From NCBI GenBank assembly GCA_002439665.1, contig DJPC01000070.1, forward strand, positions 838 to 9,967: a DNA stretch of 9,130 nucleotides. The letters are read 5' to 3'. This document shows, piece by piece, positions 1 through 7,620 of this stretch. The position numbers were made by a program, and so were the translations under genes. This DNA is from Dialister sp. UBA6422. Lineage in GTDB: Bacteria; Bacillota; Negativicutes; Veillonellales; Dialisteraceae. Below the pieces are notes generated by a model that saw only the letters and a program-made list of their open reading frames with translations, ran no database searches and had not been told where the DNA came from. Every line of letters begins with the position of its first letter. Positions within the stretch are counted from its first letter, which is position 1.

Positions 1-3000
1 ATTGACCAGATGATTCATGACATGGGACTGGCTATGAGTCATGGCGATTTGGCAATGATTCGTGACTACTTCCGTGATGAAGAAAAACGTGATCCCACGG
101 TGACGGAAATCCGTGTACTGGATACCTATTGGTCTGACCATTGTCGCCATACCACTTTCTCTACCAAACTCACTGATATTGGGGTAGAAGAAGGGAAATA
201 TACTGCTCCTATTGCCAAAGCGCTGACTGAATATACAGAAACTAGGATTCATCTTTATGGCAAGGACACCACTCGTCCTGTCACTTTGATGGATATGGCT
301 ACCGCTGCTGTGAAGGCACTTCGCAAGGAAGGAAAACTTTCTAATTTAGATGAATCAGAAGAAATCAATGCCTGCACCATTAAAGTCAAGATTGATACAG
401 TGAACGGCAGTGAAGATTGGCTTCTTCTATTTAAAAATGAAACACACAATCATCCCACAGAAATTGAACCATTTGGCGGGGCAGCTACTTGTTTAGGTGG
501 TTGTATTCGCGATCCCCTTTCTGGTCGTTCCTATGTGTACCAGGCTATGCGTGTCACTGGTGCTGGTGATCCGCGGACACCACTTTCTGAAACACTTCCA
601 GGTAAACTTCCGCAAAGAAAGATTACAACCGAAGCAGCTAAGGGGTATAGTTCCTATGGCAATCAGATCGGCTTAGCTACTGGGGAAGTTAAAGAATATT
701 ATCATCCAGGCTTTGTAGCAAAGCGTATGGAAATCGGTGCGGTTGTGGCTGCTGCTCCAGCAGACCATGTGATCCGTTTAGCTCCGACCCCTGGGGATGT
801 AGTCATCTTGGTAGGCGGACGTACTGGCCGTGATGGTATGGGTGGTGCTACTGGTTCTTCTAAGGAACTCAATACAGAATCTATCGAAACCTGCGGTGCA
901 GAAGTGCAAAAGGGCAATCCTTTGACAGAAAGAAAGATTCAGTGCCTTTTCCGTCGTGGCGAAGTGACTCGCTTAATCAAGCGGTGCAATGACTTTGGCG
1001 CTGGCGGTGTGTCAGTCGCTGTCGGAGAGTTAACCGATGGACTCGATATCAATTTGGATAAAGTACCCAAGAAATACGAAGGCCTGGATGGGACAGAATT
1101 GGCTATTTCTGAATCCCAGGAACGTATGGCAGTGGTGGTCCGCAGGGAGGATGCAGATCAGTTCATTCGTTTTGCCGCAGAAGAAAACCTGGAAGCCACG
1201 ATCATTGCCGATGTGACAGATACTAAGCGTTTGGTCATGAAGTGGAGAGGGGACACCATTGTCAATATTTCTAGAGCTTTCTTAGATACCAATGGGGCAC
1301 AGCAAGTGAAGGAAGCTTATATTGCGAAACCGGATGAAGCTGGATATTTCCATAAAAAAGAGATCAAAGATATTAAAAAGACTTGGATTTCTGCCATGGC
1401 AGATCTAAATAACTGCTCTCAGCAGGGACTCTCTGAACGATTTGATTCCACTGTCGGTGCAGGTACGGTGCTTATGCCATTTGGTGGTAAGTATCAAAAA
1501 ACACCAACCGATGGTATGGTAGCTAAATTCCCGGTACGCAAAGGAGAAACCAATAGCGCTAGCTTCATGGCTCACGGTTTTGATCCTGATCTGGCTACTT
1601 GGAGTCCATTCCACGGAGCTTCTTATGCAGTACTTCTTTCTGTAGCTCGTTTGGTGGCCTTGGGGGCTGACTGGAGAAAAGCGTACCTTACCCTTCAGGA
1701 ATATTTTGAAAAATTAACTGATAAGACCAGTTGGGGAAAACCAGCAGCAGCGCTTCTCGGGGCTTTCCACATGCAGAAATCTTTGGGCCTTGGGGCTATC
1801 GGCGGTAAAGATTCCATGAGTGGTACTTTCAATGATATCCATGTACCACCTACATTGGTTTCCTTTGCTATTGCTCCAGGCAAAGCTTCTGAAGCTATTA
1901 GTCAGGAACTCAAGAAAGAAGGGGACACTCTGATTCTCTTCGGACAGCCGAAGGATGATACAGGAATGCCGCTTCTTGACGTATTCAAAGCCCATGCAGA
2001 TTTCCTTTATCAGGAAGTACAGGCAGGTCATATCGCAGCCATGAAAGCAGTAGAACATGGCGGTGTGGCAGTGACAGCTGCTAAGATGGCATTTGGCAAT
2101 CATTTAGGCGTTACTTTTGGAGAAAATCTTCCGCTTTTCAAATATTTTGACAATTTCTACGGTGCTATTATCGTAGAAACTACACCTGAATTAGCTAAAG
2201 AATATGCTAAACAACCGCACACCAAGATTCTTGGTACGGTAGGCGGCGATTCTATGAAACTCTTTGGTGAAGACATTGCATTGGATGACCTTCTTGCTTC
2301 CTATGAAGGCACTCTTGATCCAATTTTCCCACGTCTCGCTAAGAGCATAGAAAAAGAAAATCCAGTGCTTCCAGAAGTAGCTTCTATTCCGCAGTTTTAT
2401 GTTCATACCAATCTGCCAAAGCCGAGAGTTTTCATTCCCACTATGCCAGGTAACAACTGCGAGGTGGACAGCGCTCGTGCTTTTGAAAGAGCAGGTGCTT
2501 TAGCGGATATCTTTATTTTTAGAAATAGAGATTCTGCAGAACTTAAGGCGTCCGTAGAAGAAATGGCAGAGCGTATCCGCCATGCACAGATTGTCATGTT
2601 CCCAGGCGGATTCTCCGCAGGGGATGAACCAGATGGCAGTGGTAAGTTTATTGCAGCTGTATTTAGAAATCAGAAACTCATGGAAGCCATGGAACAGCTC
2701 CTTCACACCAGAGATGGTTTGGCTCTTGGTATCTGTAATGGTTTCCAGGCACTGATTAAATTGGGTCTCGTACCATATGGCGAATTTAAGCCGCTTACCG
2801 ATGAGGCACCTACATTGACATTTAATACCATTGGACGTCATGTATCTCAGTATGTGACAACCAAAGTGGTATCCACCAAGTCTCCTTGGCTTTCTCTTTG
2901 CAAACCAGGGGATCTGTATAGCATTGCTATCAGTCATGGCGAAGGACGTTTCATTGCTTCTGATGAACAGATTAAGGCTTTGGCGGCCAATGGACAGATT

Positions 3001-3219
3001 GCTACCCAGTACACTGACTTTGAAGGAAATCCGACCTATGATAGCCGGTTCAATCCAAATGGCTCTTGCTGGGCAGTAGAAGGCATTACCAGCCCGGATG
3101 GTCGTGTCTTAGGTAAAATGGGTCATACAGAAAGAAGCGGATCCAATATCGGAAAGAATATTTCCGGTAATACCTATCAGCCACTCTTTGAAGCAGGGGT
3201 GAAATACTTCAAAGGCTAA
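1..3219 (+). CDS. purL: Phosphoribosylformylglycinamidine synthase, single-chain type (5'-truncated by window)
   Basis: This enzyme makes FGAM from FGAR, glutamine and ATP in de novo purine synthesis in the cytoplasm. The reading frame is open from base 1, so the ATG at 10 is internal; single-chain PurL proteins are about 1,240 residues or more, so roughly 170 N-terminal residues lie outside. Numbering from the Met at base 10, the FGAM-synthetase core begins with YWSDHCRHT, then NETHNHPTEIEPFGGAATC and a second half with GGKDSMSGTF, both typical of the ATP-binding AIRS-like modules. The C-terminal glutamine amidotransferase domain has FPGGFSAGDEPDGSGKF, the nucleophile Cys909 in GICNGFQ, His976 in SHGEGRF and Glu1024 in AVEGI, so the triad is intact. 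The protein ends normally after MGHTERSGSNIGKN. It stops at TAA 51 bases before a strong terminator. No frameshift or missing motif is visible. Family assignment is certain. Confidence 0.98.
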   Translation: MDQMIHDMGLAMSHGDLAMIRDYFRDEEKRDPTVTEIRVLDTYWSDHCRHTTFSTKLTDIGVEEGKYTAPIAKALTEYTETRIHLYGKDTTRPVTLMDMATAAVKALRKEGKLSNLDESEEINACTIKVKIDTVNGSEDWLLLFKNETHNHPTEIEPFGGAATCLGGCIRDPLSGRSYVYQAMRVTGAGDPRTPLSETLPGKLPQRKITTEAAKGYSSYGNQIGLATGEVKEYYHPGFVAKRMEIGAVVAAAPADHVIRLAPTPGDVVILVGGRTGRDGMGGATGSSKELNTESIETCGAEVQKGNPLTERKIQCLFRRGEVTRLIKRCNDFGAGGVSVAVGELTDGLDINLDKVPKKYEGLDGTELAISESQERMAVVVRREDADQFIRFAAEENLEATIIADVTDTKRLVMKWRGDTIVNISRAFLDTNGAQQVKEAYIAKPDEAGYFHKKEIKDIKKTWISAMADLNNCSQQGLSERFDSTVGAGTVLMPFGGKYQKTPTDGMVAKFPVRKGETNSASFMAHGFDPDLATWSPFHGASYAVLLSVARLVALGADWRKAYLTLQEYFEKLTDKTSWGKPAAALLGAFHMQKSLGLGAIGGKDSMSGTFNDIHVPPTLVSFAIAPGKASEAISQELKKEGDTLILFGQPKDDTGMPLLDVFKAHADFLYQEVQAGHIAAMKAVEHGGVAVTAAKMAFGNHLGVTFGENLPLFKYFDNFYGAIIVETTPELAKEYAKQPHTKILGTVGGDSMKLFGEDIALDDLLASYEGTLDPIFPRLAKSIEKENPVLPEVASIPQFYVHTNLPKPRVFIPTMPGNNCEVDSARAFERAGALADIFIFRNRDSAELKASVEEMAERIRHAQIVMFPGGFSAGDEPDGSGKFIAAVFRNQKLMEAMEQLLHTRDGLALGICNGFQALIKLGLVPYGEFKPLTDEAPTLTFNTIGRHVSQYVTTKVVSTKSPWLSLCKPGDLYSIAISHGEGRFIASDEQIKALAANGQIATQYTDFEGNPTYDSRFNPNGSCWAVEGITSPDGRVLGKMGHTERSGSNIGKNISGNTYQPLFEAGVKYFKG

Positions 3220-3270
3220 TCCAATCAAATGACCGGCGTTTAGTTGTTGGAACAGCCATAGATAATAACA

Positions 3271-3320
3271 AAAAAGAGGATGGGATAAAATACTTTTGTG
3301 TTTTATCCCATCCTCTTTTT
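3271..3320 (+). terminator. Intrinsic terminator of purL, bidirectional
   Basis: AAAAAGAGGATGGGATAAAA (3271-3290) is perfectly complementary to 3301-3320, and TAC/GTG (one wobble) extends the stem to 23 pairs around a TTTT loop at 3294-3297. The 3' arm ends in a T run and the 5' arm starts with an A run, so it can stop transcripts from either side. On the + strand it ends purL. No gene converges on it closely from the - strand. Confidence 0.93.
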
Positions 3321-3692
3321 AGGTACTAAGAGCCACGAACCTTCTCTTTTTGATCTCCTTTCGGAGGGATCTACTGCAGGCTGAAGAAGCAGATTAAGAG
3401 GTGTCAGGTACAGATGACTGGTGGCTGGTCACTAGAAATGGAAGATCAGATATATGAACTCTTTAAAACAACCAGCAACTCATCACTCCAATATATATCG
3501 TCAAATACAAAGGACCATGGCATGATGCTTTTGCATTTTGCCATGGCCCTTTGTGGTGTGTCAGGATCTGGTGACTTGATGATAGGACTTATAGAATAAA
3601 CCAACTTTCGAAGTGTCCCTGATGTCATGGTGACATAAAAAGATACATGTCAAACGTTCTATGAATAGTCAATCAACACATAAAATGACAAC
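3321..3692. other. Intergenic stretch downstream of purL without a convincing gene
   Basis: Short open frames exist on both strands (about 60 codons each), but neither has a well-placed ribosome binding site or a recognisable protein, and they overlap antisense to each other across an inverted repeat. What can be seen: a hairpin at 3508-3553; a weak repeat of the motif GTGTCAGG at 3401 and 3558 (about 17 of 24 bases alike over the longer stretch); a small palindrome ATGTCA-TGG-TGACAT at 3622-3636. No promoter stands out. It may be a decayed gene or mobile element, or the 3' flank of an RNA gene. Confidence 0.5.
3508..3553. repeat. Long hairpin-forming inverted repeat
   Basis: The left arm 3508-3528 and right arm 3533-3553 pair over 21 positions with one G-T wobble and two mismatches around a TTTT loop (3529-3532). 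The arms contain the palindromic CCATGG. There is no T run after either arm, so it is not a standard intrinsic terminator. Function is unknown; it could be part of an RNA or of a decayed element. Confidence 0.7.
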
Positions 3693-3771
3693 AAAAAAAG
3701 CCCACATGAAAAGCAAACACTCGAGATGACTGCGACCGGACAGCCAGGTATTCTTGCTTTCCCTGTGGACT
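3693..3771 (-). terminator. Intrinsic terminator of the minus-strand RNA
   Basis: In the - strand transcript AGTCCACA (from 3764-3771) pairs with TGTGGGCT (from 3699-3706) and, inside a small internal loop, AAAGCAA (from 3754-3760) pairs with TTGCTTT (from 3710-3716). The outer helix runs straight into seven T residues (window 3693-3699 reads A). The hairpin is longer than usual, with a further 37-nt apical part (3717-3753), so it may be a domain of the RNA as well as its terminator. Confidence 0.8.
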
Positions 3772-3942
3772 TATATTTTATTTTGATTACACCATGAAGT
3801 TCCCGAATAGCCCTTCATGCGGGTCGAACGGCGTGTAACACCGGAGCTCTTATGGATTCATCTTCCCTCGGTAGCTTGCAGAGATTCTTCTTCTACGTTT
3901 TTTGATCGGCGCCGTGCGTAGAAGTTTCCTCTCACATTACCT
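3693..3942 (-). ncRNA. Standalone structured noncoding RNA of unassigned class
   Basis: About 250 nt on the - strand lie between a consensus promoter (3949-3977) and an intrinsic terminator (3693-3771), with no credible protein frame inside and no gene directly downstream on that strand, so it is more likely a free RNA than a riboswitch leader. Visible helices in window coordinates: 3890-3897 with 3917-3924 (8 perfect pairs, 19-nt loop); 3793-3799 with 3813-3819 (7 perfect pairs), extended by 3786-3792 with 3833-3839. CCCG (3802-3805) in the hairpin loop can pair with CGGG (3820-3823), directly beside the stem, giving an H-type pseudoknot. The loop at 3910-3914 can also pair with 3829-3833. 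It does not show the motifs of tmRNA, RNase P RNA, SRP RNA or 6S RNA, nor those of the common riboswitches I compared it with. The standalone raiA class is one candidate by size and context only; I cannot confirm it. Start and end are inferred, not mapped. Confidence 0.72.
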
Positions 3943-3948
3943 ATTCAT

Positions 3949-3977
3949 ATATTAAAGGATAAAAATCTAAAAGTCAA
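3949..3977 (-). promoter_or_regulatory. Sigma-A type promoter driving the minus-strand RNA
   Basis: Read on the - strand, TTGACT (3977-3972) is separated by exactly 17 bases from TAATAT (3954-3949). This is a near-consensus housekeeping promoter; transcription should start near 3942. It diverges from the typA promoter, whose -35 box begins about 145 bases away. Confidence 0.82.
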
Positions 3978-4120
3978 GAAGATAATGCATATAATTTGCA
4001 GTATTATGTAAGGTGGTTCATTTTTAAAGTAAGTGCCAGTTTTCTTGTGTGTATCGTAGTTATTTTGCCCATGTTCCCTTCTATTTTAGTGATTTTTTAC
4101 TTGGGCCTCTAAAAAAGCCA

Positions 4121-4150
4121 TTCACAAGTCTTTTCAAAATGTGGTATAAT
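4121..4150 (+). promoter_or_regulatory. Promoter of typA, extended -10 type
   Basis: TTCACA (4121-4126), an 18-base spacer, and a perfect TATAAT (4145-4150) preceded by TGG, that is an extended -10. Predicted start near 4157. The -35 box is imperfect but the -10 region is strong. It is the best promoter candidate I see between the divergent RNA promoter and typA. Confidence 0.75.
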
Positions 4151-4156
4151 TAATTG

Positions 4157-4412
4157 TATTTCGTAATAATAAAAAATGTGGATATCTTTTTTGGAAAATA
4201 GAGAGTAGATATTAGCCTATCAGAAACAGGAAAGAGCCGTAGTCAGTCTCGTATGCGATGGTATACTAGATGTACCTACTGGTTATTCAGGTCGATCAAA
4301 TTCTTGTTTTTAATGACTGATTCTTACATCCTATATTCAAAAAAGATGCGATCAATGAATGGGTTTATCAGATTGAAACCCTATAGTTTGCCCGAGGGGG
4401 AAAAGGAAAGAA
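4157..4412 (+). other. Long 5' leader of typA
   Basis: If transcription starts near 4157, typA has a leader of about 256 nt. I see one compact hairpin, GTATGC-GATG-GTATAC (4251-4266, one wobble), and otherwise A/T-rich sequence. No known riboswitch or T-box motif was recognised, and there is no terminator before the gene. A frame of 71 codons starting at 4253 runs into typA in another frame; it shows no protein-like features and I do not count it as a gene. Confidence 0.45.
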
Positions 4413-6233
4413 ATGAAAAGAGAAGACATCCGCAATATTGCCATTATCGCTCACGTCGACCATGGTAAGACGACTCTGGTAGATGCTATGTTGAAACAGA
4501 GTCATATTTTCAGAGATAACCAGAAAGTGGCTGAACGTGTCATGGACTCCAATCCATTGGAACGTGAACGCGGCATCACCATTCTGGCCAAGAATACCTC
4601 TGTAATGCACAATGGAGTAAAGATCAATATCGTCGATACCCCAGGGCATGCGGATTTTGGCGGTGAAGTAGAACGTATCTTGAACATGGTAGATGGTGTT
4701 TTGCTTCTGGTAGATGCTCATGAAGGCCCAATGCCACAGACTAAGTATGTACTCCGTAAAGCTCTGGAACATAAACTGAAACCAATCGTTGTTATTAATA
4801 AAATCGATCGTCCTGACCAGCGTATTTCCGATGTAGAAGGGGAAATCCTGGAACTCTTCATGGAATTGGAAGCAGACGATGACCAGCTCGATTTCCCGCT
4901 TCTCTATGCATCTGCTAGAAGCGGTATTGCTAAACTTCATATGAATGATGAAGGCAAGAACCTGGATCCACTCTTTGATGCTATTCTGAAATATATTCCA
5001 TGCCCAGAAGGGGATCCGGATGCAGGCCTTCAGGTTATGGTGACCACTCTGGAAGCTGATGACTACTTAGGTAAGGTAGCGATTGGCCGCGTTACCCGTG
5101 GTACCGCTAAGCAGGGTATGCCAGTTGCTATTACTGATGGAGAAAAAATCAGAAGCGATCATATCGGCGCGCTCTTCAACTGGCAGGGGATGAAACGGAC
5201 TCCTATTCAGGAAGCTAAAGTAGGCGATATCATTGCTATGGCTGGTTTTAAGGATATCAACATTGGCGAAACCGTAACAGATGCAACCAATCCAGAAGCG
5301 CTGCCGGCTATTCATATTGATGAACCGACTTTGTCCATGGTATTCCATGTTAATAAGAGTCCATTTGCTGGTCGTGAAGGCGATTTCGTTACTTCCCGTC
5401 ATATCCGTGCTCGTCTCTATAAAGAAATCGAAACCAATGTGGCTCTTCGTGTAGAAGACACCGATACATCCGATGCATTTAAAGTATCCGGCCGTGGGGA
5501 ACTCCATCTGTCTGTTTTGATTGAAACCATGCGTCGTGAAGGCTTTGAACTGGAAGTATCTAAACCGCAGGTTATTTATAAAGAAATCAATGGTAAGAAG
5601 TGCGAACCATTGGAACGACTCACCATTGAAGTACCACAGGAATTCATGGGTGCTGTCATGGAAGGTCTGGGACCGAGAAGAGCAGAAATGATTTCTATGG
5701 AAGAAATGGCTGGCTACATGAAGATGGAATTCTCTATCCCAGCTCGTGGCCTCATCGGTTTCCGTAATGAACTTTTGACCACTACCCGTGGTACCGGTAT
5801 TATGTACCACGTATTCCAGGGATATGCTCCTTACAAAGGTGATATTCCGGAAAGAACCAGAGGATCTTTGGTAGCTTTTGAATCTGGTGTAACTACTGCT
5901 TATGGTCTGAATTCTGTACTGGATCGCGGCGAATTGTTCTTGGAACCAGGCGTAGAAGTCTATGAAGGTATGATCATCGGCGAAAACTCCCGTGACCAGG
6001 ACATGGATGTAAACCCATGCAAGAAGAAACATCTTACCAATACTCGTGCTGCCGGTTCTGATGATGCCATCAAATTGCCGCCATGCCGTAAGTTCACTTT
6101 GGAAGGTGCACTGGAATGGATCAATGATGATGAATTGGTAGAAGTGACACCAAAGAACATCAGAATGAGAAAAATGGTCCTGTCCCGTCAGGCTAGATAT
6201 AAAAATGCAAATGTAAAGAAGAGCCAGCAGTAA
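4413..6233 (+). CDS. typA: Ribosome-associated translational GTPase TypA/BipA
   Basis: This is a 606-residue translational GTPase of the EF-G/LepA superfamily, full length for the TypA/BipA family (about 600-615). It binds the ribosome and is linked in other bacteria to ribosome assembly and to growth under cold or other stress. The GTPase motifs are all present: AHVDHGKT at 13-20, RGITI at 53-57, DTPGH at 75-79, NKID at 129-132 and the SAR motif near 167-169. The C-terminal part carries the family-typical [20 protein letters not shown] stretch and a conserved tail with [12 protein letters not shown], which separates TypA from LepA and EF-G. The start ATG follows an AAAGGA ribosome binding site (4402-4407) by five bases. 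Housekeeping role; transcribed alone from the promoter at 4121-4150 and ended by a hairpin 47 bases after the stop. Nothing is unusual in the protein. Confidence 0.98.
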   Translation: MKREDIRNIAIIAHVDHGKTTLVDAMLKQSHIFRDNQKVAERVMDSNPLERERGITILAKNTSVMHNGVKINIVDTPGHADFGGEVERILNMVDGVLLLVDAHEGPMPQTKYVLRKALEHKLKPIVVINKIDRPDQRISDVEGEILELFMELEADDDQLDFPLLYASARSGIAKLHMNDEGKNLDPLFDAILKYIPCPEGDPDAGLQVMVTTLEADDYLGKVAIGRVTRGTAKQGMPVAITDGEKIRSDHIGALFNWQGMKRTPIQEAKVGDIIAMAGFKDINIGETVTDATNPEALPAIHIDEPTLSMVFHVNKSPFAGREGDFVTSRHIRARLYKEIETNVALRVEDTDTSDAFKVSGRGELHLSVLIETMRREGFELEVSKPQVIYKEINGKKCEPLERLTIEVPQEFMGAVMEGLGPRRAEMISMEEMAGYMKMEFSIPARGLIGFRNELLTTTRGTGIMYHVFQGYAPYKGDIPERTRGSLVAFESGVTTAYGLNSVLDRGELFLEPGVEVYEGMIIGENSRDQDMDVNPCKKKHLTNTRAAGSDDAIKLPPCRKFTLEGALEWINDDELVEVTPKNIRMRKMVLSRQARYKNANVKKSQQ

Positions 6234-6280
6234 TTGGTTCTTTTAGGGGACCCTGATGTAATCACCGTTTCCTTAACATA

Positions 6281-6327
6281 AAAAGCTCGTATGCGTTTCT
6301 TGCAAAAGAAAGGCATACGAGTTTTTT
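6281..6327 (+). terminator. Intrinsic terminator between typA and the converging regulator gene, bidirectional
   Basis: CTCGTATGC (6286-6294) pairs with GCATACGAG (6313-6321); after one G/G mismatch TTTCTT (6296-6301) pairs with AAGAAA (6306-6311) around a GCAA loop. A run of A precedes and a run of six T follows, so it can stop typA transcripts rightwards and regulator transcripts leftwards (the regulator stops at 6368). Confidence 0.93.
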
Positions 6328-6367
6328 GTATGTATGAAAAGGTTCTGTGGAGAAACATCCCCATTCG

Positions 6368-7309
6368 CTACTCCTCGTATTTTCTAGGAGATCGATGATA
6401 GTATTTCCGGAAAGCTTTATAGAAATTGCTTGTATTGCTATAACCTAGCATGGTAGATATGTCTTCGATGCTCAGTGTAGTGCTACGAAGTAGGGAAGCG
6501 GCTCGTTCCATCCGTTGGGCTAGAAGAATTTCAGAGAAAGATAGGCCTGTTTCTTTTCGGATATAACTGGAAATATAATTGGGATGGTAGGAGAAATGGG
6601 AAGCCAATTCATGAAGAGTCACGGTGTCGTAATGTGCACTGATATATTGTACCAGTTGGTCAACCAAAGGATGGGGCTCGGCAGCGGGATGGGAAGCATC
6701 ATACTGCCGAGCCACCAACATGAGGAGAGCCAAAGTCAGTGATTTCAATATTTCCTGTGTGTTTTCCTGCTTATTCGCATATTCTAAAATCATCAAATCT
6801 AATAGATGACGCAGGAAAAATGGGGCATCAAAGCGAAGATGAATATATTTGTCTGAAAATTGGTCGATTTGAGGGGTCAAGAAAAATTGAAATAATCGCC
6901 TATTGGCAGAGAGCACATGAAGAAAGGTTTGGAAGAAGGCCTTCGTTTGAATAAGAACACCGACGATGATGATTTCTTTTTCACTTTCTCCGTTGGGCGC
7001 GTAACCTGCATAGGGCTGTCCGATATAACATTCTCCTTCTTTGATGATGATGCGATGGTTAAATTGGTCACTCAAGGCACCATAATTTCCTTGGTAGGCG
7101 AAATTGAAGAAAAAATAATCTTGTCGATGGAAATCTTGTTGGATATGATTTCCTTTATATACGCAAATCATAATATCCTCAGCTGGATCGCCGGGCCACA
7201 GCTGGGTGTGTCCTCTAGGGTCTCCTGCAGGCACATCTAGGAAATGCCATTGAATGGCATCAAAATCTTGACTGAGTTTGTCTATGGCATTTTTTAAGGA
7301 TGGATTCAT
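6368..7309 (-). CDS. AraC-family transcriptional regulator
   Basis: This is a 313-residue cytoplasmic DNA-binding regulator. Residues about 1-150 look like the cupin-type effector-binding domain of AraC proteins (beta-rich stretch with KEGECYIGQPYAGYAPNGE). Residues 213-313 form the C-terminal double helix-turn-helix: LHELASHFSYHPNYISSYIRK (first, 232-252) and SIEDISTMLGYSNTSNFYKAFRKYYHRSP (second, 280-308). The second matches the AraC signature, ending in the usual GYSNTSNFYKAFRKYYHRSP pattern. The start ATG at 7309 is preceded by AAAGGAG with good spacing. It is divergent from the flavin reductase gene across 557 bp, so regulation of that gene is a reasonable guess but not shown. The effector is not deducible. 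It shares a bidirectional terminator with typA. Confidence 0.93.
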   Translation of the reverse strand: MNPSLKNAIDKLSQDFDAIQWHFLDVPAGDPRGHTQLWPGDPAEDIMICVYKGNHIQQDFHRQDYFFFNFAYQGNYGALSDQFNHRIIIKEGECYIGQPYAGYAPNGESEKEIIIVGVLIQTKAFFQTFLHVLSANRRLFQFFLTPQIDQFSDKYIHLRFDAPFFLRHLLDLMILEYANKQENTQEILKSLTLALLMLVARQYDASHPAAEPHPLVDQLVQYISAHYDTVTLHELASHFSYHPNYISSYIRKETGLSFSEILLAQRMERAASLLRSTTLSIEDISTMLGYSNTSNFYKAFRKYYHRSPRKYEE

Positions 7310-7354
7310 GGGGATCTCCTTTCTGTATATAGTGGGTGTTATTCATTTCACGAT

Positions 7355-7495
7355 AAAGGTTTTAAGGGTTCTGAAGGTTCTCACGTTCCTCAAATGAGAT
7401 GATAAAGTAAGCATATATAGGCACATTCGAGAAACCTAAGAATCATTCGAACCTTTAGAGCCTGTATCTTCTGACGAAGGCATGCTTACTGTCAC
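7355..7495. repeat. Structured repeat element, copy 1
   Basis: The first of two related elements in the region between the AraC gene and the flavin reductase gene. Its core 7390-7456 matches copy 2 (7702-7768) at 59 of 67 positions without gaps; the tails share AAGGCATGCTTACTG followed by a C/T difference and CAC. Arms 7355-7382 and 7429-7456 are complementary at 21 of 28 positions, giving a long imperfect hairpin. AGTAAGCAT in its loop (7407-7415) is perfectly complementary to ATGCTTACT downstream (7482-7490), so a pseudoknot is possible if it is transcribed. Short flanking repeats TATAGTGG (7328-7335) and CCACTATA (7524-7531) may bound it. No reading frame. It could be a MITE-like element, an RNA leader or a regulatory repeat. 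Confidence 0.75.
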
Positions 7496-7572
7496 TTATT
7501 CTAATAGAAAATCTGAAGATTTACCACTATAGACCATAACTTCTAGCGCTGCTATTTTAAAAAAATTCTGTT

Positions 7573-7578
7573 TATAAT
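7573..7578 (+). promoter_or_regulatory. Possible -10 box upstream of the flavin reductase gene
   Basis: A perfect TATAAT occurs between the two repeat copies. The -35 region about 17 bases upstream (around GCTATT) is poor. If used, the transcript would start near 7585 and carry repeat copy 2 in a leader of about 280 nt before the flavin reductase gene. A 7-bp inverted repeat AAGAGCA/TGCTCTT (7580-7586 and 7607-7613) lies at the predicted start. Weak evidence. Confidence 0.35.
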
Positions 7579-7620
7579 GAAGAGCAAATAGAAAAGTAGC
7601 TGGTTGTGCTCTTGCGGTTC

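Noticed and set aside
1714..2103. Antisense open frame of 129 codons in purL, and a similar one at 2500-2937
   Set aside because: Both are complementary to conserved PurL coding sequence and have no protein-like features.
3414..3599. Small + strand gene of 61 codons (and an antisense frame at 3446-3628)
   Set aside because: The nearest AGAGG is about 12 bases from the ATG, the translation shows no recognisable domain, and both frames run through the hairpin at 3508-3553, which better explains the sequence.
3693..3942. The minus-strand RNA as 6S RNA, tmRNA, RNase P RNA or SRP RNA
   Set aside because: It has no single long rod closed by paired ends (6S), no tRNA-like ends or tag frame (tmRNA), no GAGGAAAGTCC segment (RNase P) and no SRP apical motif.
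4368..4940. Antisense frame of 190 codons over the start of typA
   Set aside because: It overlaps the conserved GTPase motifs of typA and shows no family features.
5067..6032. A 321-codon open frame antisense to typA
   Set aside because: It lies wholly inside typA, its translation is rich in Phe, Ser, His and Thr with no family motif, and typA's own frame is unmistakable. It is a codon-usage shadow.
6917..7240. + strand frame of 107 codons inside the AraC gene
   Set aside because: It is antisense to the conserved regulator and its translation is low-complexity in part (DDDDFFFTF).
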